A stretch of DNA of 64,000 bases, taken from the NCBI RefSeq assembly GCF_014649815.1, contig NZ_BMTT01000003.1, positions 372,001 through 436,000 of the forward strand. The letters run 5' to 3'. Origin of the DNA: Streptomyces mutabilis. GTDB lineage: Bacteria > Actinomycetota > Actinomycetes > Streptomycetales > Streptomycetaceae. The translations under genes and the position numbers were made by a program. Of this stretch, positions 24,313 through 31,880 are shown piece after piece (position 1 is the first letter of the stretch; the number at the start of each line of letters is the position of its first letter). The notes beneath the pieces are model-generated. The model was not told the DNA's origin. It saw only the letters and a list, made by a program, of their open reading frames with translations, and made no database searches.

Positions 24313-25569
24313 ATGCGCGATGTACGTGAGAGAGCCGCGTCGGCCCTGCGGCGGGTGAAGTGGCTCAGGGACCCCATGGTCGTGCAGGCGCTGCGCTCGG
24401 CCACCGCCGCGTCGATCGCCTATGTGATCGCCGTGCGGCTGACCCCCGACAAGTCGGCGGCGCCGCTCACCGCGCCCCTCACCGCGCTGCTGGTCGTCCA
24501 GGTCACCCTGTACGCCACGCTCAAGATGAGTTTCCGCCGGGTGAACGCCGTGGTGGCCGGCGTCCTGGTCGCCATCGCCTTCAGTCAGCTGGTCGGACTG
24601 AGCTGGTGGAGTCTGGCCCTGGTGATCGTGGCGGCGCTGGGCGTCGGACATCTGGTGCGGGCGCACGAGTTCGTGGCCGAGGTGGCGATCAGCGCGATGC
24701 TGGTGCTGGGCGTGACCTCGCACGGATCCCTGGCCTGGGCGCGGGTGGTTGAGACGCTGATCGGCGCGATCGTCGGCCTGGCCTTCAACCTGGTGCTGGC
24801 GCCGCCGGTGTGGGTGGAGCAGGCGGGCGAGTCGATCGAAGGGCTGGCCCGGCGGATGCGGCAGCTGATGCTGCGGATGGGCGAGGAGGCCTCGGGCAGC
24901 ACGGCGTTCCTCGAGGCGGCGGCCCGGCTGCACGAGGCCCGCCGCCTCGACCACGAGATCGGCGAGGTGGACGAGGACCTCCGGCAGGCGGAGGACAGCC
25001 TGCGGCTCAATCCCCGTGTGCGTGAGGGGCTGCTCCACCGGGTGGTGCTGCGCTCGGGTCTGGACACGCTGGAGATCTGCACCGTGGTGATGCGGGTCCT
25101 CGCCCGCACCTTCACCGACCTCGCCAAGGAACGGGAACCCGATCCGCTGTTCCCGCCCGAGACGGGCGCCACCATCGAGCAGCTCCTGTCCGAGATCGCC
25201 GACGCCGTGGTCAGCTTCGCGGTCCTGGTCACCACCAGCGTCAGCGATGACGCCGAGTCCGCCGAGGAGAGGCTGTCCGCCCAGCTGCGGCAGGCCGCGG
25301 TCACCCGGGACCGGCTGGCCGGGCTGCTTCTCGAGGAGGTCCGGCGCGACCAGCGGCAGTGGCAGTTGCAGGGCGCGGTGCTGACCGAGGTCAACCGCAT
25401 CATCGACGAGATGGACACCGAGCACCGTTCGCGCCGGCTCCTGGAGGAACTGGACCGGCACACGCGCGAGCAGCGCGAACGCAGGCCGCGGCTGACCTTA
25501 CTGCGCGACCGGGTGCGGTCCCGGCTGCGGAAGCGGAAGCGCGGCGCCGCCGCGCGGCGTTCTTCCTGA
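24313..25569 (+). CDS. FUSC-like aromatic acid exporter family membrane protein
   Basis: A 418-residue protein with six predicted membrane helices in the first 175 residues (for example ALRSATAASIAYVIAVRL and VVAGVLVAIAFSQLVG), then a long, strongly charged helical domain (about 180-418) rich in Arg/Glu and probably coiled. The plan is that of FUSC/ArAE transporters and of the protein at 20579. The substrate is unknown. The ATG at 24313 is chosen over an upstream in-frame start at 24229. The ribosome site is modest (GAAGGGAACAGCCCGAGG). Confidence 0.78.
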   Translation: MRDVRERAASALRRVKWLRDPMVVQALRSATAASIAYVIAVRLTPDKSAAPLTAPLTALLVVQVTLYATLKMSFRRVNAVVAGVLVAIAFSQLVGLSWWSLALVIVAALGVGHLVRAHEFVAEVAISAMLVLGVTSHGSLAWARVVETLIGAIVGLAFNLVLAPPVWVEQAGESIEGLARRMRQLMLRMGEEASGSTAFLEAAARLHEARRLDHEIGEVDEDLRQAEDSLRLNPRVREGLLHRVVLRSGLDTLEICTVVMRVLARTFTDLAKEREPDPLFPPETGATIEQLLSEIADAVVSFAVLVTTSVSDDAESAEERLSAQLRQAAVTRDRLAGLLLEEVRRDQRQWQLQGAVLTEVNRIIDEMDTEHRSRRLLEELDRHTREQRERRPRLTLLRDRVRSRLRKRKRGAAARRSS

Positions 25570-25704
25570 GAACGCCGGAGGAACGACGGCCGTACGACCG
25601 TAACGCCGCCGGAACAGCGGGGGCCGCGGCTCGCGGTGCCGTGCCGCGGGGCGTCGGGTTTCCCCACGTGGCCGGCGCGTCCGCGGCGGGTGGCCCCGCC
25701 CGCC

Positions 25705-26430
25705 TCAGCCGTAGCCGTCGGTGCGCCGGCGCTGCGGGGTCCGGGGGCAGGAGGCCGTGCCGGCCTGGGCCAGAAGTACGTGCATCCGCTCCGTGAGCTG
25801 GGCGATGTCGTCGGCCGGCGCGTGGAAGGGCAGCCGCACGTCGCCGTGGGCGCGGACGCGCTCGATGCGCAGCGTCAGTCCGTGCCGGTCCACGGCGAGG
25901 GGCCGCACCCGAACCGCGCCGTGCAGGCTGTCGGCGTCGACGAGCCGGGTCAGCCGCTCCACCGCGTCGCCGTGGCAGTCGGCGAGATGGGTCAGCAACC
26001 GGGCTTCGGCGAGCGCCAACGGATCGGGGGCGGCGGCGGCGAACTCGTCGAGGTCGACGACCACGGCACCGGACGGCTGCCGCAGCACCACGCGCGTGGG
26101 ACGGAGCGCCAGGTGACCGTCCTCCGGGGCGAACCAGCCCGCCAGCCAGAGCCGGGCCCTGATCCGGCCCCGGACCGGCACGGGCGCCACGTCGGCGAAC
26201 TCCAGCACCGCGGTCGGCTCCCCGCGGGGCGCGCAGATCGCCGCCGCGAGCAGTGCGCTGTCCTCGGGCACGTGCAGCAGCACCCGGCCGTCGTCGGCGA
26301 CGCCGTGCGCGCCGACGAGCTCCTCGCGTCCGCCCTCCGCGGTCACCGCACAGGACCAGGCGGCGGCGAGCACGGAGCGGGCCCGTTCCGCAGCGGCGGG
26401 CGCGGCCGTCCAGGTGTGACTGTCACCCAT
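25705..26430 (-). CDS. DUF2470 domain protein, iron-regulated
   Basis: A protein of about 241 residues. The N-terminal part resembles the split-barrel PPOX-like fold of heme-utilisation proteins, and the C-terminal 80 residues match DUF2470 (LALAEARLLTHLADCHGDAV, then GLTLRIERVRAHGDVRLPF). Proteins of this type are linked to heme handling or iron limitation. The ATG at 26430 follows GGAGGTTGGG. A longer start at 26460 would reach almost to the iron box. The box at 26464-26482, 34 bases upstream, makes DmdR/IdeR control very likely. Confidence 0.82.
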   Translation of the reverse strand: MGDSHTWTAAPAAAERARSVLAAAWSCAVTAEGGREELVGAHGVADDGRVLLHVPEDSALLAAAICAPRGEPTAVLEFADVAPVPVRGRIRARLWLAGWFAPEDGHLALRPTRVVLRQPSGAVVVDLDEFAAAAPDPLALAEARLLTHLADCHGDAVERLTRLVDADSLHGAVRVRPLAVDRHGLTLRIERVRAHGDVRLPFHAPADDIAQLTERMHVLLAQAGTASCPRTPQRRRTDGYG

Positions 26431-26463
26431 CCCAACCTCCGTCGTCAGCTCAATCGTCACTCA

Positions 26464-26482
26464 TTAGGTTAGCCTCACCTAA
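26464..26482 (-). promoter_or_regulatory. Iron box (DmdR/IdeR operator)
   Basis: The 19-bp sequence at 26464-26482 (starting TTAGGTTAG, ending CACCTAA) differs from the classical actinobacterial iron box at about one base. It lies immediately upstream of the DUF2470 gene and would be bound by Fe(II)-loaded DmdR1, repressing the gene when iron is plentiful. Confidence 0.85.
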
Positions 26483-26600
26483 CCTATCGGAGATCGAAGT
26501 GCGCGCCAGTCAGGACGCCGGATCTTTGCCAGGCCTTTCAGCGCGCCGGACGGCGCATTTCACCGGCCTGACGGCGCGTCTCGAAGTGCAACGGGAGCGC

Positions 26601-27209
26601 TCACGGCGCGATGGCACCGAGCAGGGCCCGTGCGCACAGGTCACGTACCTGTTCCAGGGCCGGCTCCGGGTCCCGCAGCCACTCCAGGCAGACCGCGGTG
26701 GTGAACGCCAGCCAACCCCGCACCGCCAGCCGCACGTCGGCCCGTTCCCCGAAGGCCGGACCGAACTCCGGGTCGGCGGCCAGGGCGGCGATAATCTGCC
26801 GCTCCTGCGCGGCCAGCGCCTGCCGGTAGACCCTGCGCACCGCACGGTCCCCGGTCGCGTCGGCGCGGTGGAAGGCGCGATAGCCGTGCGCGTGCGCCCG
26901 GACGTAGTCCAGGTACGCGCCGAGGCCCGCCGCGAGCTGTTCCCGGACGGGCACACCGGGCACGGCCGCTGTCATCCGCAGCATCCGCTCGCTCTCGCGC
27001 TCGACGACCGCCGCGAAGAAGTCCCGCTTGTTCGGGAAGTAGTGGTACAGCAGCCCTCGGGAGACCCCGGCGATCTCGGCGACCCGCTCGATCCACACGT
27101 CGTCGTAGGGACTCTCCGAGAACAGCCGCGCGCCCACCGACAGCAGCTGCTCCCGGCGCTCCTCGGTGCTGAGCCTGCGGCGGGTGCGCTCGCCCTGGTT
27201 CGCGGCCAT
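26601..27209 (-). CDS. TetR/AcrR family transcriptional regulator
   Basis: A 202-residue TetR protein. The helix-turn-helix lies at about residues 30-60 (ERVAEIAGVSRGLLYHYFPN, followed by KRDFFAAVV), and the C-terminal ligand-binding domain is all-helical. It is divergent from the P450 gene at 27331, with 121 bases between the starts. An inverted repeat lies in that gap, so it most likely represses the P450 and itself. The inducer is unknown, though fatty acids are plausible given the CYP102-like partner. Confidence 0.9.
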   Translation of the reverse strand: MAANQGERTRRRLSTEERREQLLSVGARLFSESPYDDVWIERVAEIAGVSRGLLYHYFPNKRDFFAAVVERESERMLRMTAAVPGVPVREQLAAGLGAYLDYVRAHAHGYRAFHRADATGDRAVRRVYRQALAAQERQIIAALAADPEFGPAFGERADVRLAVRGWLAFTTAVCLEWLRDPEPALEQVRDLCARALLGAIAP

Positions 27210-27230
27210 GCCCGCACCTTACTTGACGCC

Positions 27231-27270
27231 GATTCAACTACGGGTCGAGACTGAGGCGCGTTATTGAATC
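27231..27270. promoter_or_regulatory. Widely spaced inverted repeat in the TetR-P450 divergent promoter
   Basis: GATTCAA (27231-27237) and TTGAATC (27264-27270) are exact inverted copies separated by 26 bases, covering both promoter starts. They may be half-sites of the divergent TetR regulator. The wide spacing is unusual for TetR, so two separate operators or a chance match cannot be excluded. Confidence 0.35.
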
Positions 27271-27330
27271 CATGTACAACACGCTTGCCCGGCACGTGCA
27301 ACACGCCGCTGCGTCGGAGGAGATCGCGTC

Positions 27331-28875
27331 ATGGCCCGGACGACGGACCGCCTGGCACCGGACGGGCTGCCGAAGGGCTTCCGCAGCGCCGAGCTGGGCT
27401 GGCCCGAACTGCACCGCATCCCCCGCCCGCCCTACCGGCTCCCGCTGCTCGGGGACGTGGTCGGGGCGAGCCGGAGCACCCCGATGCAGGACTCGCTGCG
27501 CTACGCCCGGCAACTGGGGCCGATCTTCCGGCGGCGGGCGTTCGGCAAGGAGTTCGTGTTCGTGTGGGGCGCCGCGCTCGCCGCCGACCTGGCCGACGAG
27601 ACGCGGTTCGCCAAGCACGTGGGTCTGGGCGTCGCCAACCTGCGGCCGGTCGCCGGGGACGGACTGTTCACGGCGTACAACCACGAGTCCAACTGGCAGC
27701 TCGCGCGCGACGTGCTGGCCCCCGGGTTCAGCCGGGAGGCCATGGCGGGCTACCACGTGATGATGCTGGACGTGGCCGCACGGCTCGCCGACCACTGGGA
27801 CCGGGCCCTGGCCGAGGGCCGGTCGGTGGACGTTCCGGGTGACATGACGGATCTGACGCTGGAGACGATCTCGCGCACCGGGTTCGGGCACGACTTCGGT
27901 TCCTTCGAGCGCTCCCGCCCGCATCCCTTCGCGACCGCGATGGTCGGTACGCTCAACTACGCACAGCGTCTGAACACGGTGCCCGCGCCGCTGGCCCCCT
28001 GGCTGCTGCGCCGCGCGAGCCGGCGCAACACCGCCGATATCGCCTACCTCAACCGCACGGTCGACGACCTCGTACGCGCCCGCCGCACCGGCGGCGGGAG
28101 CGGCACGGGTGACCTGCTCGACCGGATGCTGGAGACGGCCCACCCGGAAACGGGCGAGCGGCTGTCGGCGGAGAACGTCCGCCGACAGGTCATCACCTTC
28201 CTGGTGGCCGGCCACGAGACCACCTCGGGCGCGCTCTCCTTCGCCCTGCACTACCTCGCCCGACACCCCGAGGTGGCGGCCCGGGCCCGCGCCGAGGTGG
28301 ACCGGGTCTGGGGCGGCACCGAGGCGCCCGGCTACGAGCAGGTGGCCAAACTGCGCTACGTGCGCCGGGTGCTGGACGAGTCGCTGCGGCTGTGGCCGAC
28401 CGCGCCCGCCTTCGCGCGGGAGGCCCGCCGGGACACCGTGCTGGACGGTACGCATCCGATGCGGCGCGGGGCCTGGGCGCTGGTGCTGACCGGCATGCTG
28501 CACCGCGACCCTCAGGTGTGGGGTCCGGACGCCGAACGGTTCGACCCGGACCGCTTCGAGGCCAAGGCCGTACGGTCGCGCGCCCCGCACACCTTCAAAC
28601 CGTTCGGCACGGGCGCCCGGGCGTGCATCGGGCGGCAGTTCGCGCTGCACGAGGCGACGCTGGTCCTCGGGCTGCTGCTGCGCCGCTACGAACTGCGCCC
28701 GGAGCCGGACTACCGGCTCCGGGTGACCGAGCGGCTGACGCTCATGCCGGAGGGACTGCGGCTCCACCTGGAGCGGCGGCCCGCGACCGGCCGGCCCGCG
28801 GCGACGGACGGCGCGCCCCTGTCCGAGAACGCCGCCTCAGCCTCCCGCTGTCCAGTGCACCGGGTGGGTGACTGA
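27331..28875 (+). CDS. Cytochrome P450, CYP102B-like stand-alone heme protein
   Basis: A 514-residue P450 with I-helix AGHETT (293-298), K-helix ESLR (E350-R353) and heme loop FGTGARACIG (Cys432). The long N-terminal proline-rich entry and overall size match the heme domain of the CYP102 fatty-acid hydroxylases. In contrast to P450 BM3, no FAD/FMN reductase is fused or adjacent, as in the S. coelicolor CYP102B1. The substrate is probably a fatty acid. It is divergent from a TetR gene. Its last 39 bases overlap the convergent pentapeptide-repeat gene. Confidence 0.88.
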   Translation: MARTTDRLAPDGLPKGFRSAELGWPELHRIPRPPYRLPLLGDVVGASRSTPMQDSLRYARQLGPIFRRRAFGKEFVFVWGAALAADLADETRFAKHVGLGVANLRPVAGDGLFTAYNHESNWQLARDVLAPGFSREAMAGYHVMMLDVAARLADHWDRALAEGRSVDVPGDMTDLTLETISRTGFGHDFGSFERSRPHPFATAMVGTLNYAQRLNTVPAPLAPWLLRRASRRNTADIAYLNRTVDDLVRARRTGGGSGTGDLLDRMLETAHPETGERLSAENVRRQVITFLVAGHETTSGALSFALHYLARHPEVAARARAEVDRVWGGTEAPGYEQVAKLRYVRRVLDESLRLWPTAPAFAREARRDTVLDGTHPMRRGAWALVLTGMLHRDPQVWGPDAERFDPDRFEAKAVRSRAPHTFKPFGTGARACIGRQFALHEATLVLGLLLRRYELRPEPDYRLRVTERLTLMPEGLRLHLERRPATGRPAATDGAPLSENAASASRCPVHRVGD

Positions 28876-29679
28876 GCCCGGCAGCCTGGTGCCGGCGCTG
28901 CCCCGGGCCGCGGTGAGCTGCGGCTGGGTCACGAAAAAGGCTCCCGTCAGGTCCGCGTCCGTCAGGTCGGCGTCGCGCAGGTCCGCGCCGATCAGGTCGG
29001 CGCCCCGCAGGTCGGCGCCGGTGAGGTCGGCGGCGATGAGACAGGCGCCGCGCAGGTCCGCGCCGCTGAGGTCGACGCCCTTGAGGCGGGCGCCCATCAG
29101 GTCGGCGCCCCGGCGGTTCTTCTTCTTGCCGCGGGTGCCGGCCCGCGCCAGCTCGCTGGTGCGCAGCAGGAGCACGTTGACCCGTTGCCGGTGCGCGGCC
29201 ACGTCCAGGGTGGCCAGTTCCTCGGGGGTCCCCTCGGCGAGCCGCTCGGTGTCGGCCAGGAGCCGGCGCAGGTCGGCGTGGACCGGGCGGGCCGCGGGCA
29301 GGGTCAGCGCCTCGGTCAGGTACCAGAGCAGCTCGTGCAGCTGGCGGACGACCGGGAACACGTCGAACATGCGGCGGGTGCGCTCCGGCGGTCCGCTGCG
29401 CCAGTCCTGGCCGCCGAAGGTGACCTGCGAGACCCGCTGCCCGGCGCCGAAGCAGTCGTAGACCGTGCAGCCGGTGAAGCCGGTCTGCCGCAGCCGTGCG
29501 TGGATCCCGCAGCGGTGGTCGTCCTGGAGGTTGGTGCAGGGCTTTCCGGCGTCCTTGTCGACCGCGAAGTCCCTGGACCGGGCGAAGGGCAGGGCCACGC
29601 AGCACAGGCCGAAGCAACGCCCGCAGTCGCCGCGCAGTTCCGCCTGGTCCGCCGTGTGATCTCGCATGACGTCGAGCAT
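28837..29679 (-). CDS. YkgJ-like cysteine-cluster protein with C-terminal pentapeptide repeats
   Basis: A protein of about 280 residues. The N-terminal third carries a cysteine cluster (CGRCFGLCCVALPF, PCTNLQDDHRCGIH, GCTVYDCFGAGQ) of the YkgJ type, thought to bind a metal. The C-terminal third has at least ten pentapeptide repeats (GADLMGARLKGVDLSGADLR and onward), which fold into a right-handed beta-helix that can mimic DNA. The combined function is unknown. Starts at 29679 or 29667 are possible, with no strong ribosome site at either. It overlaps the P450 gene tail to tail. Confidence 0.8.
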   Translation of the reverse strand: MLDVMRDHTADQAELRGDCGRCFGLCCVALPFARSRDFAVDKDAGKPCTNLQDDHRCGIHARLRQTGFTGCTVYDCFGAGQRVSQVTFGGQDWRSGPPERTRRMFDVFPVVRQLHELLWYLTEALTLPAARPVHADLRRLLADTERLAEGTPEELATLDVAAHRQRVNVLLLRTSELARAGTRGKKKNRRGADLMGARLKGVDLSGADLRGACLIAADLTGADLRGADLIGADLRDADLTDADLTGAFFVTQPQLTAARGSAGTRLPGSVTHPVHWTAGG

Positions 29680-29768
29680 ACGGACCGCCGGCACGCCGCG
29701 GCACCGGCGCCCCCACGGCCACGGCCACGCCATCCCACAAGCCCCTCGCCATGGCCACACGGCCCCTC

Positions 29769-29817
29769 GGCCACGCCCCGGGTGAAGCTCCGGTTCGACG
29801 GCGCCCGGGGCGTGGCC
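29769..29817 (-). terminator. Terminator of the truncated sigJ-like gene
   Basis: A perfect 14-bp GC-rich stem (29769-29782 with 29804-29817) around a 21-base loop begins eight bases after the stop codon of the sigma-factor fragment on the minus strand. It also insulates the upstream region of the pentapeptide-repeat gene. Confidence 0.6.
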
Positions 29818-29824
29818 GACTCGG

Positions 29825-30065
29825 TCAGGCCTGCAGGCCCGACACGTCCAGGCGGGCCAGCCGGTCCGGGTCGGCCAGGATGTACAGGCCGGTGATGAGA
29901 CCGTCGACGACGCTGACGCAGGTGACCGACCGCGGACGTCCCTCGGCCACGGCGGCGGTGCCGACCGTGCCGTTGACCAGGACGAGGCGCGCGAAGCCGG
30001 CGAGGTGCCGGAAGTGGAACGCCCCGGTGGCGACCGTCCGGGCCCCCCGCAGCACCTTCGACGCC
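29825..30065 (-). pseudogene. C-terminal fragment of an ECF sigma factor (SigJ-like, SnoaL tail)
   Basis: On the minus strand the last roughly 80 codons before the stop at 29825 read VLVNGTVGTAAVAEGRPRSV, then VVDGLITGLYILADPDRLARLDVSGLQA. This is the end of the SnoaL-like C-terminal domain of SigJ-type (ECF41-like) sigma factors. No start codon, sigma-2 or sigma-4 region is present. The similarity breaks near 30065, exactly where transposase coding begins on the other strand. The gene was cut by a Tn3-type insertion or a later deletion. Confidence 0.65.
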
Positions 30066-30067
30066 GC

Positions 30068-30448
30068 CGCCGGCAGATGAACCGGCAGCTCACCGTGCAA
30101 GAGTCCCGCAACAAGCTGGCCCGGGACGTGTGCCACGGCAAGCGCGGCACCATTTACCAGGCGTATCGCGACGGGATGGAGGACCAGCTCGGCGCGCTCG
30201 GCCTGGTCCTCAACGCCATTGTGCTCTGGACCACGAAGTACATCGACGCTGCCGTCGCCCAACTCCGCGCCGAGGGAAACGAGATCCGGGAAGAGGACAT
30301 CGCCCGGCTCTCCCCGCTCAAGCACCGCAACCTGAACCTGCTCGGCCGCTACAGCTTCACTGCCAGCGTTCCTGCCGCCGGTGCCCTGCGTCCGCTGCGC
30401 GACCCGGAGGCGCCCGAGCTGGATGAGGACGAAGAGGGCGAGGAGTGA
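30068..30448 (+). pseudogene. tnpA: C-terminal fragment of a Tn3-family transposase (tnpA)
   Basis: About 125 codons from near 30068 to the stop at 30448 encode MNRQLTVQESRNKLARDVCH, then GTIYQAYRDGMEDQLGALGL and VLNAIVLWTTKYIDAAVAQL, ending with LNLLGRYSFTA and a highly acidic tail. This matches the C-terminal end of DDE transposases of Tn3-family elements in Streptomyces. The other roughly 850 residues, including the DDE residues (apart from the last region), are gone. The internal ATG at 30077 has no ribosome site. The fragment abuts the sigJ remnant on its left. Confidence 0.75.
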
Positions 30449-30465
30449 GCGCGAGGGTGCTGCTC

Positions 30466-30502
30466 GACGGTTACGCAGTGCCCTCGTTTTCGGCCCGCAC
30501 CC
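30466..30502 (+). repeat. Probable Tn3-family terminal inverted repeat (right end)
   Basis: Eighteen bases after the tnpA stop, the stretch 30466-30502, read from the outside on the minus strand, begins GGGTGCGGGCCGAAAACGAG and ends with GTAACCGTC. The length (37), the GGGT start and the position behind tnpA fit a Tn3-type 38-bp end. No second copy was found in the window, consistent with a deleted element. Confidence 0.5.
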
Positions 30503-30514
30503 GGGCGGCGGGCG

Positions 30515-30841
30515 TCACTTCTCGTCAGTGCCGGGTTCCGCGTTGATGGATGCCTGGTAGATATCCGCGTAGGTAGGGGAGTCCTTGACCAGGTCGTCGC
30601 AGAACGCGGCGACGTCGGTGCCGATGAGTTCCACAACCCCCTTGCCTCCGGCGACGCCCTCCTCGAAGAAGTCGACGATCCCGGGGAGCAGGGGCCCGTC
30701 AGACAGGCTGATCGGGCCGACCTTGAACAGGTACTTCTGCATCTCCTTGTAGACGATCTGGTAGTCCGGCGGGAGTGCCCTAACCCTAGCCACGTGCGCC
30801 CGCCACTGTTTCTTGCCTTCGATGATGTCCTGAATGCTCAC
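30515..30841 (-). CDS. DUF1048 family protein
   Basis: A 108-residue helical protein (HVARVRALPPDYQIVYKEMQKYLFK, then VVELIGTDVAAFCDDLVKDS and YADIYQASI) of the DUF1048 family. Its genes usually follow a PadR regulator, in Bacillus as well as in actinobacteria. The GTG at 30841 starts one base after the preceding DUF1048 gene ends. The base composition is lower in GC than the surroundings. The function is unknown, and it is usually treated as part of a regulator-controlled membrane or stress module. Confidence 0.82.
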   Translation of the reverse strand: MSIQDIIEGKKQWRAHVARVRALPPDYQIVYKEMQKYLFKVGPISLSDGPLLPGIVDFFEEGVAGGKGVVELIGTDVAAFCDDLVKDSPTYADIYQASINAEPGTDEK

Positions 30842-30842
30842 G

Positions 30843-31199
30843 TCAGCCTCCCAGCCGGCTCAATTTCCTCGCGACGTTCCTGTTCAACTGCTCGCGCCAC
30901 CGGTCGCGATACGTCCGGGCCCCTGCTCCGCCGGCCAGCGCGGTGCAGAAGCCTTGGATGTCCTCGCCCAGCACCTCGCGGACGCTCTGGCCGTCCGCCG
31001 CTGCTACTTCGAGCAGCCCCAGGGCGGAGTCGAGGATCGGCATTAGGTTGCGACCGGTGAAGTCCCCGTAGGGGAAAAGGTGGGCGATGATCTGCCCCCA
31101 CGCCGCCCGGTAGTCGTCCGGCAGGACATCGACCCGGGCCTCGAACGCCTTCCATTCCCTGGTGAGATCGCTGCCTGTGACCTTCTCCCAGAAGTTCAT
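30843..31199 (-). CDS. DUF1048 family protein (second copy)
   Basis: A 118-residue paralogue of the following gene product, with the same layout: FEARVDVLPDDYRAAWGQII, LPILDSALG-like middle, VREVLGEDIQGFCTALAGGA, and YRDRWREQLNRNVARKL at the end. The ATG at 31199 overlaps the padR stop (ATGA), so the three genes are translationally coupled. Nothing catalytic is visible. Confidence 0.82.
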   Translation of the reverse strand: MNFWEKVTGSDLTREWKAFEARVDVLPDDYRAAWGQIIAHLFPYGDFTGRNLMPILDSALGLLEVAAADGQSVREVLGEDIQGFCTALAGGAGARTYRDRWREQLNRNVARKLSRLGG

Positions 31200-31522
31200 C
31201 TCCCGCCCTCCTTGAGTCTGTCGATGCGTGATGAGAGGTACTGCCACTTCGCCCAGAACTTCGCGAGTTCCTCGCGTCCGGCGTCGTTGAGCGCGTAGAA
31301 CTTGCGCGGCGGACCGACCCCGGATGGCCGTTTCGTCACCTGGACGAGCCCGTTCCTCTCCAGCCGCAGCAAGATGGTGTACACCGTCCCCTCGATGACG
31401 TCGGTGAAGCCGAGCTCGTTCAGCTGACGGGTGATGGCGTACCCGTAGGTTTCCTCGCTGCCGATGATCTCGAGCACGCACCCTTCGAGCGTGCCCTTCA
31501 ACATCTCCGTCAGGTCGTCCAT
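31196..31522 (-). CDS. PadR family transcriptional regulator
   Basis: A 108-residue PadR protein with winged helix (GCVLEIIGSEETYGYAITRQ, LNELGFTDVIEGTVYTILLR) and a short C-terminal helix for dimerisation. PadR regulators sense phenolics, drugs or envelope stress and repress their own operon. It leads two DUF1048 genes. Repeated ACCGAGTA motifs upstream are likely binding sites. Confidence 0.9.
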   Translation of the reverse strand: MDDLTEMLKGTLEGCVLEIIGSEETYGYAITRQLNELGFTDVIEGTVYTILLRLERNGLVQVTKRPSGVGPPRKFYALNDAGREELAKFWAKWQYLSSRIDRLKEGGR

Positions 31523-31557
31523 CGCGGGTGCTCCTCAGCCTCTCAGTACTACGTGCT

Positions 31558-31588
31558 ACCGAGTACTGCTATACGGTATCACCGAGTA
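31558..31588 (-). promoter_or_regulatory. Repeated ACCGAGTA motifs in the padR promoter
   Basis: ACCGAGTA occurs at 31558-31565 and again at 31581-31588, 23 bases apart, flanking TATACGGTAT, which on the minus strand contains a TATAGC -10-like hexamer. The stretch is notably AT-rich for this genome. It is a likely promoter and operator region for autoregulation by PadR. Confidence 0.45.
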
Positions 31589-31729
31589 GCGGAGGGCGGC
31601 AGTATCGATCGAGGAGCGGGGCGTTGCGGAGCCGGTCCGGTGAGTGGCCCCACTGTGGAGCCCGGGGCCTCGCCGACCGGTCCTGGGTCGCGTCTACCGG
31701 ATCCCCAGGTTTTTTGTCGGCCAGCTCGT

Positions 31730-31761
31730 GCCTGTCGTCAAACGATCGTTTGACGACAGGC
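31730..31761. repeat. Perfect 32-bp palindrome, probable resolvase crossover site (res subsite)
   Basis: GCCTGTCGTCAAACGA (31730-31745) is followed directly by its exact reverse complement (31746-31761). Its inner part is two 12-bp half-sites (TGTCGTCAAACG and CGTTTGACGACA) around a central AT dinucleotide, the geometry of a serine-resolvase crossover site. A third half-site copy TTTGACGACAG lies at 31834-31844. It sits about 120 bases before the resolvase start codon. Confidence 0.65.
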
Positions 31762-31880
31762 AGACGAGACGTCCAATGAACCCGTTCGAGGCGGCGCGAA
31801 TCCAATCAGATCCGATGGTGATTGCTGACGGGATTTGACGACAGATAGGGTCCGATCCTCCGTACGGACGGGGCCCCACG

